From Saccharomonospora marina XMU15 (lineage in GTDB: Bacteria; Actinomycetota; Actinomycetes; Mycobacteriales; Pseudonocardiaceae), in the NCBI RefSeq assembly GCF_000244955.1, contig NZ_CM001439.1, positions 5,513,234 through 5,577,233 on the forward strand: DNA of 64,000 bases. Direction: 5' to 3'. Of the stretch, positions 54,639 through 63,794 are shown in pieces. A program made the position numbers and the translations under genes. Within the stretch, counting starts at the first letter, position 1, and the number at the start of each line of letters is the position of its first letter. The notes beneath the pieces were generated by a model. It was not told where the DNA came from and made no database searches. It saw nothing but the letters and a program-made list of their open reading frames with translations.

Positions 54639-54965
54639 TCAACGACTTTCACGTGAGTCGGCCGTGGTCCAGTCGTCGGTGATGAGCATGGTCACGCCAC
54701 CTGTTGCGAAATTGTCGATGTCCGCGGCGGCGGCTTGCCCCTCTGGGGAAGCGAGCCCGGCCTCCATAGCATGTTTCGAGTCGAAGACGAGCTCGGCGAC
54801 CAGGTAGTACGGCGGCTTGGATCCGTCCGGGGTCGTACACTTGCCGGCATGCCACTGCCGCACTCCGGGGATTTTATCGGCCAAGGGCCGGTGGGTAGAG
54901 TGGTAATACTGGTCGAAGGCGGTTCGGCTATCGGGGTGCCCGTAACACACGATCAAGCGATACAT
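54639..54965 (-). CDS. EthD-family (dimeric alpha/beta barrel) protein
   Basis: 108 residues: MYRLIVCYGHPDSRTAFDQY, the HRPLADKIPGVRQWHAG segment typical of EthD proteins, and the late TGGVTMLITDDW. The family includes small ferredoxin-like-fold enzymes and helper proteins, such as EthD of ether degradation, usually of unknown reaction. GGAAGGA precedes ATG 54965. It follows the alpha/beta hydrolase gene by 52 bases and is probably in its operon. Confidence 0.82.
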   Translation of the reverse strand: MYRLIVCYGHPDSRTAFDQYYHSTHRPLADKIPGVRQWHAGKCTTPDGSKPPYYLVAELVFDSKHAMEAGLASPEGQAAAADIDNFATGGVTMLITDDWTTADSRESR

Positions 54966-55017
54966 CGTAGGTCCTTCCGATTCTTCGGCTGTTCTGCACC
55001 TACTCCGGAGGTTTTGT

Positions 55018-56079
55018 TTAGGCCGGGCGAGCCAATAGTTCACCGAGGTGTCGGTCGACCTGGGGCATGTAGGTGGGGGCGACGGCGAACAGTGCGAGGT
55101 GCCCGAGTACGTCGTCGATCACCCGTAGTTCGCTGCCTTTGACCATTTCCTGCTCGGCGCGGCAGTCGCGCACGGGGAAGAACATGTCCTCGTTAATCGG
55201 CATCACGAACATGGGCGCGGTGATCCGGCCGAGCGCGGCGGCCAGGTCACCTTCGGCGTTGCGGGCGACGTCGCCGTGTTGCCATTTCCACGCCATACAC
55301 AGCAGGTCGTTCGGATCCATGGCGGTGAAGTACGGCTCCAGGAAGCCCTCGAGGAACTCCTCCTTAGTGTGGAACTCCAGAGCGCGCCACACCTCCTGCT
55401 TCCAGAACTCGGTGGAGAAACCCATCACCGCCCAGATGCGGGCGTGCCGTTTCAGCCCCTCGACCACGTCGGCGTTCGACGCGTACTCGCCCCCGTTGAA
55501 CCCGGGGTCCGAGGTGATCGCCTCGCACAGCACCTGGGCGAACAGGAAGTCATGCGGCGTGTTCTGCGCGGTGCCCGCGATCGGCGCGGCCCGCCTGACC
55601 TTGTCCGGAAACCGGACGGCCCATTCGTAGGTCTGCTGAGCGCCCATCGAGCCGCCGACGACCAGTTGCAGCCTCTCGATGCCGAAGTGCTCGCGAAGCA
55701 GACGCTCCTGGGCGACGACGTCGTCGCCGATTCGCACGCGGGGGAACTTCGACATCGTGAGCTCCGCGTTGGCGCCCGAGGCGTTGTGCGGGCTGGTGGA
55801 GAGCCCGCTGCCGATCTGGTCGATGACGACGATGAAGTACTCGTCCGGATTCAGTGCGTGGTCTGTTCCGATGTAGTTCTCCCGCCACACCTGGTGGGTG
55901 CCGGAGTACCAGGTGGTGACCAGAATGGCGTTGTCCTTGGCCTCGTTGAGCGTGCCGAAGGTCGCGACCGCGAGCTGACAGTCGGGAATCGAGCCACCCT
56001 CCTCGAGGTCGAGCCGGCCGATGCTGATCAGCTCGTAGTCGCCGTGGAATTCGTGGGTGTAGTACGGGTTGTCGATCAT
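55018..56079 (-). CDS. Alpha/beta hydrolase, homoserine O-acetyltransferase-like
   Basis: 353 residues, MetX-like fold: nucleophile elbow VVGGSMGAQQTYEWA with the catalytic Ser, the acid region MPINEDMFFP and the His in VLGHLALFA. IDQIGSGLSTSPHN is the MetX-type loop, but true MetX substrate residues cannot be confirmed. In this setting, beside a Baeyer-Villiger monooxygenase, ester or lactone hydrolysis is more likely than methionine synthesis. GGGAGG precedes ATG 56079. Divergent from the regulator at 56236 across the palindrome 56144-56160. Confidence 0.82.
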   Translation of the reverse strand: MIDNPYYTHEFHGDYELISIGRLDLEEGGSIPDCQLAVATFGTLNEAKDNAILVTTWYSGTHQVWRENYIGTDHALNPDEYFIVVIDQIGSGLSTSPHNASGANAELTMSKFPRVRIGDDVVAQERLLREHFGIERLQLVVGGSMGAQQTYEWAVRFPDKVRRAAPIAGTAQNTPHDFLFAQVLCEAITSDPGFNGGEYASNADVVEGLKRHARIWAVMGFSTEFWKQEVWRALEFHTKEEFLEGFLEPYFTAMDPNDLLCMAWKWQHGDVARNAEGDLAAALGRITAPMFVMPINEDMFFPVRDCRAEQEMVKGSELRVIDDVLGHLALFAVAPTYMPQVDRHLGELLARPA

Positions 56080-56143
56080 CGTTGGCCCTCCCGTTTCGTC
56101 ACTGGCGTGCGCCCCACTGTGCACGTGTCGCGGGCTCGCGAAG

Positions 56144-56160
56144 TGTCCGAAATTGGGACA
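56144..56160. promoter_or_regulatory. 17-bp palindrome TGTCCGAA-A-TTGGGACA, candidate activator site
   Basis: Arms match at 7 of 8 positions around a central A, and the symmetry extends one base further on each side. It lies midway between the divergent hydrolase (56079) and regulator (56236) genes. Same length and outer TGTC...GACA form as the sites at 21363 and 59910. Confidence 0.65.
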
Positions 56161-56235
56161 CGTCACGGCCTTGACTTCCGGGTCATGATGGTAGGGCTCG
56201 CTCTGTGTGTGATGCCACAAGGAGGTGGTGGACCG

Positions 56236-58047
56236 ATGGGCGAACTCGCGGATCAGCGGCTCCTGCTTGCGGCGGCCCGCGCAGACTTGATCGAGAACGC
56301 AGACCTCGCACTGCGCGGAGTCCCAGATCGCGTGGCCGCATCTTGGCGGCGCAGCGTTGACCAAGGAGTTCCTCCACACGAGGTGGCTCCCCCCTACTCT
56401 CCAGAGCTCGACTTCGACGCTCGTCTCGTCCGCTGCGCACAGCCCGTACTGGATCAACTTTCCAAACAGATCGCCGACCTCCCGATCAGCGTGGCGCTCA
56501 CCGACGAACGTGCCCGCCTGGTCAGCCGCCGGGACAGCAACTGCTGGATCGCGCGCATGCTTGATCGGGTGTACTTCGCGCAGGGCTTCGACTACGCCGA
56601 AGGGGTGGTCGGCACCAACGGCGTCGGCACGGTGCTGGAGTTCGGCGAGTCGATGCACGTGGTGGGCGCCGAGCACTTCGTGGAGTCGCTGCAGGCCTTC
56701 GCGTGCGCGGGCGCGCCGGTGCGTGACCCGTTCACCGGACGGATCGAGGGCGTGCTCGACCTGAGCTGCATGAGCGAGCACTCCACGCCGCTGATGCACT
56801 CGCTGGTCCGCTCCGCCGCACGACAGATCGAGCGCAACCTGCTGACAGACCGCGACCAGGCGCAGCAGGCGCTGTTCGACGCCTACTCGCGGGTGGAGAT
56901 GCGCAGCAGGCAGGCCGTGCTGGCCGTCGGCCGGCGGACGGTGCTGGGCAACTCACCGCTGCGGGACCTTCTCGACGCGCGTGACCAGGAGGTGCTGCAG
57001 GATCACGTCCGGTTTGTCATGCCGCGACACGCGACTGTGGACGACGAGGTCGAACTGCCCTCGGGCACCTGCGTCCGCCTGCGCGGCGCCAGGGTCGAGT
57101 TGGGCGGTGACATCGCGGGCATGGTCGCCGTCGTCTCGGCCCAGCCCGATCTCCCGCGCCCCACCCCAGTGATGATCGAGAACGGCCGGCCGCGTTCCAC
57201 CACGGTCGACACCCCGCGCCACGGGATGCTGGAGAGCCGGTCGCCGGCATGGCGTGCGGCGGCGGCCACCGTCGAGACCGCGATCCGTGCCGGAACCCCG
57301 GTCCTGGTCCTCGGCGAACCCGGGACCGGCCGCTGCACCCTGCTGGCCGAGGTGCATCGGCTCGTCTCCGGCTCGGGACAGGTCATCGCGCTGACCGCCG
57401 ACGAGGTCGCGGCGTCACCGTCGCAGATCTGCGCTCGCCTCCGGGAGCCGGCATCTGGGCCGACGCTGTACGTGCTCAGAGACATCGACCGGCTGCCCGC
57501 CAAGTCCCTCGGCAGGCTCGCCGATGCGTTGGGCCCCGCGCCCGACGGCGCCCCCGGCAGGGTCTCGGGGACGGTCGCCGCGATGGCCTCGGAGGCGATC
57601 GTCGAGCATGCGTCCTACCAACGGCTGCTGGCCGCCTTCGGCGCCTCGGCGATCGTGCCCGCGCTGCGCCATCGCCGGTCCGATCTGCCTGGCCTGGTGG
57701 AGGCGTTGCTGACCGACCTCGCGCCGCATCGCGATACCTGCATGTCCCGCGACTCCATGCGCGTACTCGGCGGCTATGACTGGCCGGGCAACGTCCGGCA
57801 GCTCAAACGAGTCCTGTCTGCCGCGCTCGCACGGCGGCCGGTGGGTGTTATCGAGGCCGCCGACCTTCCCGCGTTCTGTCAGAGTGTGCCGCGTAGCTCG
57901 CTGCGCCCGGTGGACGAGACCGAACGCGACGCCATCGTCACCGCGTTGCGCGAGACCGGCGGCAACCGGGTGGCAGCCACCAAGGCACTCGGCATCGCCC
58001 GTTCCACGCTCTACCGCAAGATCCGCCAGTACGGCATCACGATCTGA
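56236..58047 (+). CDS. GAF/AAA-like/Fis-type transcriptional regulator (AcoR-like)
   Basis: 603 residues from ATG 56236 (AAGGAGGTGG upstream; the longer open frame is not needed). GAF-type sensor in the first ~210 residues (GVVGTNGVGTVLEFGES), a degenerate AAA+ domain with Walker A GEPGTGRC, DWPGNVRQLKRVL, and a C-terminal Fis helix-turn-helix (NRVAATKALGIARSTLYRK). As in the paralogue at 21454 the GAFTGA loop is missing. Likely activates the hydrolase-EthD operon and the BVMO gene in response to their substrate. Confidence 0.87.
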   Translation: MGELADQRLLLAAARADLIENADLALRGVPDRVAASWRRSVDQGVPPHEVAPPYSPELDFDARLVRCAQPVLDQLSKQIADLPISVALTDERARLVSRRDSNCWIARMLDRVYFAQGFDYAEGVVGTNGVGTVLEFGESMHVVGAEHFVESLQAFACAGAPVRDPFTGRIEGVLDLSCMSEHSTPLMHSLVRSAARQIERNLLTDRDQAQQALFDAYSRVEMRSRQAVLAVGRRTVLGNSPLRDLLDARDQEVLQDHVRFVMPRHATVDDEVELPSGTCVRLRGARVELGGDIAGMVAVVSAQPDLPRPTPVMIENGRPRSTTVDTPRHGMLESRSPAWRAAAATVETAIRAGTPVLVLGEPGTGRCTLLAEVHRLVSGSGQVIALTADEVAASPSQICARLREPASGPTLYVLRDIDRLPAKSLGRLADALGPAPDGAPGRVSGTVAAMASEAIVEHASYQRLLAAFGASAIVPALRHRRSDLPGLVEALLTDLAPHRDTCMSRDSMRVLGGYDWPGNVRQLKRVLSAALARRPVGVIEAADLPAFCQSVPRSSLRPVDETERDAIVTALRETGGNRVAATKALGIARSTLYRKIRQYGITI

Positions 58048-58106
58048 GGCCCCTCGCCGTACCGCGCTGTCCGGCACTCGGTTGTGCCGCGACCGGCGGA
58101 TGTCTA

Positions 58107-58155
58107 GTCGTGAGTGTTGCGAGTGGTTGTTCTCGCCACTCGCAACACTCACGAC
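58107..58155. terminator. Perfect 20-bp hairpin between convergent genes
   Basis: Arms 58107-58126 and 58136-58155 are exact inverted repeats with a 9-base loop (TTGTTCTCG). It lies between the regulator stop (58047) and the BVMO stop (58200), which converge. No T-run follows on either side, so it would be a bidirectional GC-rich hairpin terminator of the actinobacterial kind. Confidence 0.75.
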
Positions 58156-58199
58156 CCGTGGACCAGTATGAACGCTCTGCCTGACGGCGCCTGGTCGTT

Positions 58200-59843
58200 T
58201 CAGGTCATCCGGAAGGACGGATAGCCCCCGGCAGCCTCCTCGTCACACTTCTCGCGGTAGGTGCCCACACCGCCGATGTAGGACAGCAGACGGCGTGGCT
58301 TGCCCGGCACATTCGAGCCCATGTACCACGAGTGGGTCTTCGGCACGAGCGTCGCGCTCGCGATCTCCTCGTGGTGGGCCACCCAGGCGTCCTCGCCCTC
58401 CTGGGTCGGCTCGATCACCGACTTGCCTTGCGCCTTCATGTGTCGGATGACGTCGGTGATCCACTCTGTCTGCTGCTGCAGGCAGGTCGTCATGTTGCAC
58501 AGGGCCGCTGACGGGGCCATCGGCACCGCGGTGGTGAGCATGTTGGGGTAGCCGTGCACCATCAGGCCCATCGTGGTGCGGATGTCCCGCCCCCAGTCCT
58601 CGGCCAGCGACCGGCCGTCCCGGCCGCGGATATCGACTCGGGTGAGAGCCCCGGTGCCCGCGTCGAAACCGGTCGCCAGAATGATCACATCCAGCTCGTG
58701 GACAGTGCCGTCGGTGAGCTGGATGCCATCAGGGGTGATTCGAGCGATCGGGTTGTCCCGGACCCCGACCAGCGTGACGTTGTCGCGGTGGTAGACCTCG
58801 AGATAGCCCTGCTCCAGCGGGACGCGGTGGGTGCCGAACCCGTAGTCGGTGGGCACCAGAATGTCGATCAGCCGCTGGTCCTTGAGGCGTTCGCGCATCT
58901 TCTCCCGGACGAACTCGGAGACCTCCTCGCTGACCTGTTCATCGAAGAACATCTCCCCGAAGCTGGCCAGCCACAGCTTCAGCGACCCGTCCTGATAGAT
59001 CTCCTCGAGGATCTCCCGGCGCCGCTGAGGCGCGTACGCGGCCCACTCGTGCTCAAAGTCGTACTCGAACCCGCTGAACGTGTGCGGCAGTGTGGCCCGC
59101 AACTCCTCGAACCGGCTCTTGTACCAAGCCTGCTCAGACGGCCCGTAGTCCGGATTCTTCATCGGCAGCACGTACTGCGGCGTACGTGCGAACACGGTGA
59201 GGTGCTCGACCTCGGCGGCGATCGTCTGGATCACCTGGATGCCGGTCGCGCCGATACCGACCACACCGACCCGCTTGCCCGCCAGCTCGACACCGTCCTT
59301 CGGCCAGCGGGACGTGTGATACACCGGTCCGCGGAAGCGGTCCTGTCCCTCGAAGACGTTCTCCAGCGGCGCGGACAGCATGCCTCCACAGGCGACGAAA
59401 AACTGGGTGTCGATCGTCTCGCCACGGTCGGTGCCCACGAGCCAACGCCCACGGTCCTCGTCGAAGTGCGCGCTGGTGACCGTGGTGGAGAACTGGATGT
59501 CCCGGCGCAGGTCGAGCCGATCGGCGACGTAGTGCATCCACCGCTCCACCTCAGGCTGGTCCGGGAACCGCTGACTCCAGCTCCACTCCTTGTACAGTGC
59601 CTCCGAGAACAGGTACTGGTAAATGTAAGCCTCGCTGTCGAAACGAGCGCCCGGGTAGCGGTTCCAGTACCAGGTTCCACCCACGTCGGAACCCGCTTCG
59701 TAGGCCCGCACCCGCAGGCCCTGCTCACGCAACTGGTGCAGCTGATACAAGCCAGCCACCCCAGCGCCAAGCACCACCACGTCGAGCACGATGTCCGCCT
59801 GGCCCTGCCCAACCTCTGGGGCGGTGTCAGTCGCGGCCGTCAT
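58200..59843 (-). CDS. Type I Baeyer-Villiger flavin monooxygenase
   Basis: 547 residues. FAD motif LGAGVAGLYQ near residue 26, BVMO fingerprint FRGPVYHTSRWP at 170-181 (FxGxxxHTxxWP), and NADPH motif GIGATG at 196-201. WYWNRYPGARFDSE and LILATGFD-type segments place it with cyclohexanone/cyclopentanone-like monooxygenases. It inserts oxygen next to a ketone to give an ester or lactone, which the alpha/beta hydrolase upstream could cleave. A palindrome-like site lies 67 bases before its start. Confidence 0.92.
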   Translation of the reverse strand: MTAATDTAPEVGQGQADIVLDVVVLGAGVAGLYQLHQLREQGLRVRAYEAGSDVGGTWYWNRYPGARFDSEAYIYQYLFSEALYKEWSWSQRFPDQPEVERWMHYVADRLDLRRDIQFSTTVTSAHFDEDRGRWLVGTDRGETIDTQFFVACGGMLSAPLENVFEGQDRFRGPVYHTSRWPKDGVELAGKRVGVVGIGATGIQVIQTIAAEVEHLTVFARTPQYVLPMKNPDYGPSEQAWYKSRFEELRATLPHTFSGFEYDFEHEWAAYAPQRRREILEEIYQDGSLKLWLASFGEMFFDEQVSEEVSEFVREKMRERLKDQRLIDILVPTDYGFGTHRVPLEQGYLEVYHRDNVTLVGVRDNPIARITPDGIQLTDGTVHELDVIILATGFDAGTGALTRVDIRGRDGRSLAEDWGRDIRTTMGLMVHGYPNMLTTAVPMAPSAALCNMTTCLQQQTEWITDVIRHMKAQGKSVIEPTQEGEDAWVAHHEEIASATLVPKTHSWYMGSNVPGKPRRLLSYIGGVGTYREKCDEEAAGGYPSFRMT

Positions 59844-59909
59844 GAGTCCACCTCCTAGTGCTACGCGTCACAACCGCCGCCATCGTCAACCTGTCCCCCG
59901 CGACCGCAC

Positions 59910-59926
59910 TGTCCCAAAATCGAACA
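59910..59926. promoter_or_regulatory. Imperfect 17-bp palindrome upstream of the BVMO gene
   Basis: TGTCCCAA-A-ATCGAACA: the left arm is identical to the arm implied by the right half of the 56144 site, and the right arm matches 5 of 8. It lies 67 bases before ATG 59843. Candidate site for the regulator at 56236. Confidence 0.5.
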
Positions 59927-59932
59927 CTTAGC

Positions 59933-60741
59933 TTAGAGCTCCTGACGTATTCGGTTGGGGAGTCGGCGCCAGCAGATGATGCTGGTGGCGAGGGTGAGGA
60001 GGCCGTGGTGGATGTCGGTGCGGCGTTCCCACCGGGTGGCCAGGCGGCGGAACTGGTGCAGCAGCGCCAGTGTCTGTTCGACGACCCAGCGCACGGCCTG
60101 GTTGCTGTCGCGGGTGCCGCGTCGGCTGATCAACGGGCGGATCCCTCGCCGCCGCAGCGCCTCGCGATACGTGTCGTAGTCGTAGCCCCGGTCGGCCACG
60201 AGGACGTCGGGTCTGCGGCGGGGCCTGCCTCGCCGTCCCCGTACCGGCGGGATGGCCTCGACCAGCGGCAGAAGCTGGGTCACGTCGTTGCGGTTGCCGC
60301 CGGTGAGACGCACCGCCAGCGGGATGCCGCCGCCGTCGCAGATCACATGGTGCTTGGAGCCGGTCTTGGCCCGATCGACCGGGCTCGGCCCGGTATCCAG
60401 GCCCCCTTTTTCGCGCGCACGTGCGAGGCGTCCACACACGCCCGGGACCAGTCGATCACGGCGGCCGCGTTCAGTTCGGTCAGCAACACCTCGTGCAGCC
60501 GGTCGAACACCCCGGCGTCTTGCCAGTCCCGCAATCGCCGCCAGCAGGTCATGCCTGAGCCGAAGCCCAGCTCCTGCGGCAAGTCCTCCCACCCGATGCC
60601 GGTGTAGAGCACGAACAAGATGCCCTGCAGCACCTGCCGATCCGGCAGCGGCTTCGGCCCCGTCCTGCCAGCAGGACGCACCGGCAGCAACGGCTCGATC
60701 CGCGACCACAACTCGTCCGACACGATCCACGGCGCAGCCAC
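59933..60741 (-). CDS. IS5-family transposase, two frames with probable programmed frameshift
   Basis: The first frame (ATG 60741) covers the N-terminal part: IVSDELWSRIEPLLPV and VIDWSRACVDASHVRAKKGA. The second frame continues GGLDTGPSPVDRAKTGSKHH, PDVLVADRGYDYDTYREALR, RWVVEQTLALLHQFRRLA. They meet at an A5G5 run (C5T5 at 60402-60411 on the plus strand), where a -1 slip fuses them into one DDE transposase of about 265 residues. This is the normal expression mode in the group, so the element may be active. Confidence 0.8.
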
Positions 60742-60778
60742 ACCAACATCACCTCAAACCAAGATCATCAGTGAGCCC
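59936..60778 (-). mobile_element. IS5-family insertion sequence, about 0.84 kb
   Basis: Ends resemble each other: GAGCTC-CTGACG at 59936 and, on the minus strand from 60778, GGGCTCACTGATG. The transposase fills the element and its TAA stop is completed by the flanking TTA (59933-59935), a known economy in this IS group. The right boundary is uncertain by a few bases because adjoining sequence also occurs at 32.7 kb. Confidence 0.7.
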
Positions 60779-60830
60779 TTTTCATCCCGGTCTGGATGTG
60801 TTGGCGGGCTTGGGTGCTGTCGGCGACGCG
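60771..60830 (-). repeat. End remnant of the 32-kb IS5-like element
   Basis: About 46 bases (60771-60816) match the outer end of the DDE_Tnp_4-type element at 32720-32764, in opposite orientation on the plus strand. It is cut at 60831 by the IS21 end. No coding part remains. Confidence 0.6.
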
Positions 60831-61299
60831 TGAAAACTGACCCCTACCGACGGGTGAAAACGGACCCCCGTTGACAGTAGGGAGTGCTCAACGTGGAGGA
60901 CTGGGCGGAGATCCGCCGTCTTCACCGGGCTGAAGGGATGCCGATCAAGGCGATCGTCCGTCAGCTCGGTGTCAGCAGGAACACCGTGCGGCGGGCGCTG
61001 GCGGCCGCCGCGCCCCCGCAGTATCATCGGCTGGCTAAGGGCTCGATCGTGGACGCGGTCGAGCCGCAGATCCGGGCGCTGCTGGCGCAGTGGCCGACCA
61101 TGCCGGCGACCGTGATCGCGGAACGGATCGGCTGGGCCAGGTCGCTGACGGTGCTCAAGGACCGGGTGCGGAACTGCGGCCGCTGTTCACCCCACTGGAC
61201 CCGGCCAGCCGGACTGAGTACCAGCCGGGCCTGCTGACCCAGTGCGATCTACTTATCCGCGAACCGGCCACTGGTCACGTGGTCTGGAACGATGGCTTG

Positions 61300-61600
61300 C
61301 TGCTCGTAGACCCCTGAGTGCGATTGGGCCAGTAGTCCTCACCACAGGCCGTGGGCGGTCGGGCAGCAGCCTGCGGCGGCCGGATTCCGGTGTGTCTTCC
61401 GGGGTCCGGCCGCCGCGACCGGGTGGAATGTTCGTGGTTCGAGCCGCCCGCACGATCCGACGCCTCGTCATTCGCGAGTTTCGAGTTCTGACGTAGACCG
61501 GCGCCGTGCTGGTGCGCTGGGATCGCGAACAGCTCATCGGAGGCAAGCCCGTGAGGCTCGTAAGTAGGTCGCTGCGCGTTCTCGCCTGGATTTCGGACCA
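61300..61600 (+). ncRNA. Candidate IS110 bridge (seek) RNA
   Basis: Non-coding left end of the IS110. First loop: AGTGCGAT (61317-61324) equals the left half of the target and ACCACAG (61341-61347) is the reverse complement of CTGTGGT, the core plus right half. Between them lies a short potential stem. Second loop: ATCGGAGG (61536-61543) equals the right end of the element and TAAGTAG (61561-61567) is the reverse complement of CTACTTA, core plus left end; AGCC/GGCT pairs between them. A strong hairpin (61374-61384 with 61405-61415) lies between the two loops. Boundaries of the RNA are estimated. Confidence 0.75.
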
Positions 61601-61630
61601 ACCGAACAACACCTGATGTGGAGGGACGGA

Positions 61631-62878
61631 TTGAACCGGTACTGTGGGATCGACTGGGCCGAGGGCCATCACGACATCGCGGTCATCGATAACGAGGGCA
61701 CGCTGCTATGCAAGAAGCGGATCGGCGACGACCCTGGCGGTCTGACCGAGCTGATCCAACTGCTCGCCGGTGTCGGAGACACGGACGAGGACCCGATTCC
61801 CGTCGCAATCGAAACACCACGGGGCCTGTTGGTCGCTGCGCTACGCGCGACGGGTCGGCCCGTTTTCGCGATCAACCCGATGGCCGTGGCTCGCTACCGC
61901 GAACGCTACACCGTCGCTCGCGCCAAGTCCGACCACGCTGACGCCATGACCTTGGCGAACATCCTGCGCGTCGATGCACACCTGCACCGCCGTCTTCCGG
62001 CCGACAGTGAGCTCGCCCAGGCCGTCGCGGTGCTCGCTCGCGCACAGCAAGACGCGGTCTGGCGGCGCATCAGGGCCGGCAACGAACTGCGATCGTTGCT
62101 GCGCGAGTACTACCCCGCGATGCTTGACGCCTTCGCAGCCAAGTCCGCTACCAACCTCGCCAAGCCCGAGGCGCGAGCGGTGCTTGCCATCGCCCCGACG
62201 CCGGCTCAGGCCATGAAGGTAACCAAGGCACGAGTGGCAGCGGCATTGCGTCGGGCGGGCCGTCGCCGGGGCGTCGAGCAGCTCGCCGCCACGATCGTCG
62301 ACAAGCTGCGGAAGCCTGGCCTGCGGCAACCGGCTCTGGTGGAGAAGGCGATGGGGCGCCAGGCATTGGTCTTGCTCGCGATGCTCGATACCGCCTGCAC
62401 CGGCGCCAACGACCTGGAGCAGGCCTCGGCCGAAGAGTTCCGCAAACACCCGGACCACGCCATCATCACAAGCTTCCCTGGTCTGGCCGATCTCACCGGA
62501 GCCCGCATTCTCGCCGAACTCGGCGATGACCGCACCCGATTCGGCGACGCCCGTGCGTTGAAGGCCTACGCCGGATCCGCTCCGGTCACCCGGGCGTCCG
62601 GCAAGGCCATTGCGATTACGCACAGACGCGTCAAGAACGACCGACTCGCTGCGGTCGGCTGGGTTTGGGGCACCACCCTCGTCGTTCTCCCGGGACCTGC
62701 GCAACAGCACTACCGACGCCGACGGGACCACGGCGACGCACACGCACCCGCGGTCCGTCACCTGTTCAATAAGATACTGGGCCAGCTCTACCACTGCCTA
62801 CAGACCGACCAGACCTACGACCCAATCAAGGCCTTCGGGCATCCAGACAGCGCACCGCGTGAACCCATAGCCACTTGA
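61631..62878 (+). CDS. IS110-family DEDD recombinase
   Basis: 415 residues from TTG 61631, chosen because GGAGGG sits seven bases upstream; ATG 61616 is the alternative and overlaps that site. RuvC-like DEDD domain: YCGIDWAEGHHDIAV, IPVAIETPRGLL, AKSDHADAMTLANI. The C-terminal Tnp domain contains FPGLADLTGARILAELGDD and AYAGSAPVTRASGKAI with the catalytic-Ser region. It uses a guide RNA to join element and target. The stretch TTLVVLPGPAQQ deviates from relatives, perhaps from two compensating indels near 62680. Confidence 0.88.
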   Translation: MNRYCGIDWAEGHHDIAVIDNEGTLLCKKRIGDDPGGLTELIQLLAGVGDTDEDPIPVAIETPRGLLVAALRATGRPVFAINPMAVARYRERYTVARAKSDHADAMTLANILRVDAHLHRRLPADSELAQAVAVLARAQQDAVWRRIRAGNELRSLLREYYPAMLDAFAAKSATNLAKPEARAVLAIAPTPAQAMKVTKARVAAALRRAGRRRGVEQLAATIVDKLRKPGLRQPALVEKAMGRQALVLLAMLDTACTGANDLEQASAEEFRKHPDHAIITSFPGLADLTGARILAELGDDRTRFGDARALKAYAGSAPVTRASGKAIAITHRRVKNDRLAAVGWVWGTTLVVLPGPAQQHYRRRRDHGDAHAPAVRHLFNKILGQLYHCLQTDQTYDPIKAFGHPDSAPREPIAT

Positions 62879-63794
62879 CAAATAGCCAAATCGGAGGTCT
62901 GTGGTTTCCCGCGCCGCGGATCCCGGTCGGGCCGGGCCAGCAGCGGATGCTGCCGGTGCTGGTGATGACGCTGGCGTTTTCCCGGTTCATGGCCGCGACG
63001 ATGATCCCGTCCCGGCAGGCCGGCGACATCCTCTCGGGGATGTGGGCGCTGATCTGCGGGATCGGCCGGGTGACCAAGACGCTGTTGTGGGACCGGGAGT
63101 CCGCGATCGGTGGTGGCGGGCGGGTCAGCACACCGGCAGCGGCGTTCGCCGGCACGCTGGCCACCCAGATCCGGTTGGCGCCGCCGCGTGATCCGGAGTT
63201 CAAGGGCATGGTGGAGCGCCACAACGGATTCCTGGAGACCTCGTTCCTGCCCGGCCGGACGTTCGGCTCGCCAGCGGACTTCAACGAGCAGCTCACCGAG
63301 TGGCTGGCCCGGGCCAACACCCGCACCGTGCGCTCGATCCAGGGACGCCCGGTGGATCTGCTGGAGGTGGACTACCAAGCGATGCTGCCGCTGCCACCGG
63401 TCGCCCCACCGATCGGCCTGACCCATCGAGTGCGGCTGCCGCGTGACTACCACGTGCGTGTCGACACCGTTGACTACTCCGTCGATCCGCGGTGCATCGG
63501 CCGGTTCGTGGACGTGACCGCCTCCCTGCGGGAAGTGACGGTGGTCTGTGACGGGCAGGTCGTGGCCCGCCACGAGCGGTCCTGGGCCAAACACGGCGTG
63601 GTCACCGACCCGGGCCACGCCGCCACCGCGCAGCAGATGCGCCAGGCACTGGCCGAGGATCGGCAACGACGTCAGGCAGCTACCCGCCACCATGCCGACG
63701 GCCACGCCGTCATGCTGCGGGCCCTGCCGGACTACGACGCCCTGTTCGGCGTCGACTTCAACCCGTCCGCACCAGTGACGAAAGCGAGGAACGA

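Larger units (their letters stand above)
61251..62900 (+). mobile_element. IS110-family element (IS110 group) inserted in istA
   Basis: Reconstruction of istA fixes both ends: left junction ...GCGATCT/ACTTATCC and right junction ...GGAGGTCT/GTGGTTTC, sharing TCT with a probable CT core. The element has a 380-base non-coding left end, one recombinase gene and a 22-base right end. This is the layout of IS110-group elements whose left end encodes a bridge (seek) RNA. Confidence 0.85.

Noticed and set aside
55018-56079. metX (homoserine O-acetyltransferase) as a methionine gene
   Set aside because: The context is catabolic (BVMO, EthD, GAF/Fis regulator) and no methionine genes are nearby; only the fold is claimed.
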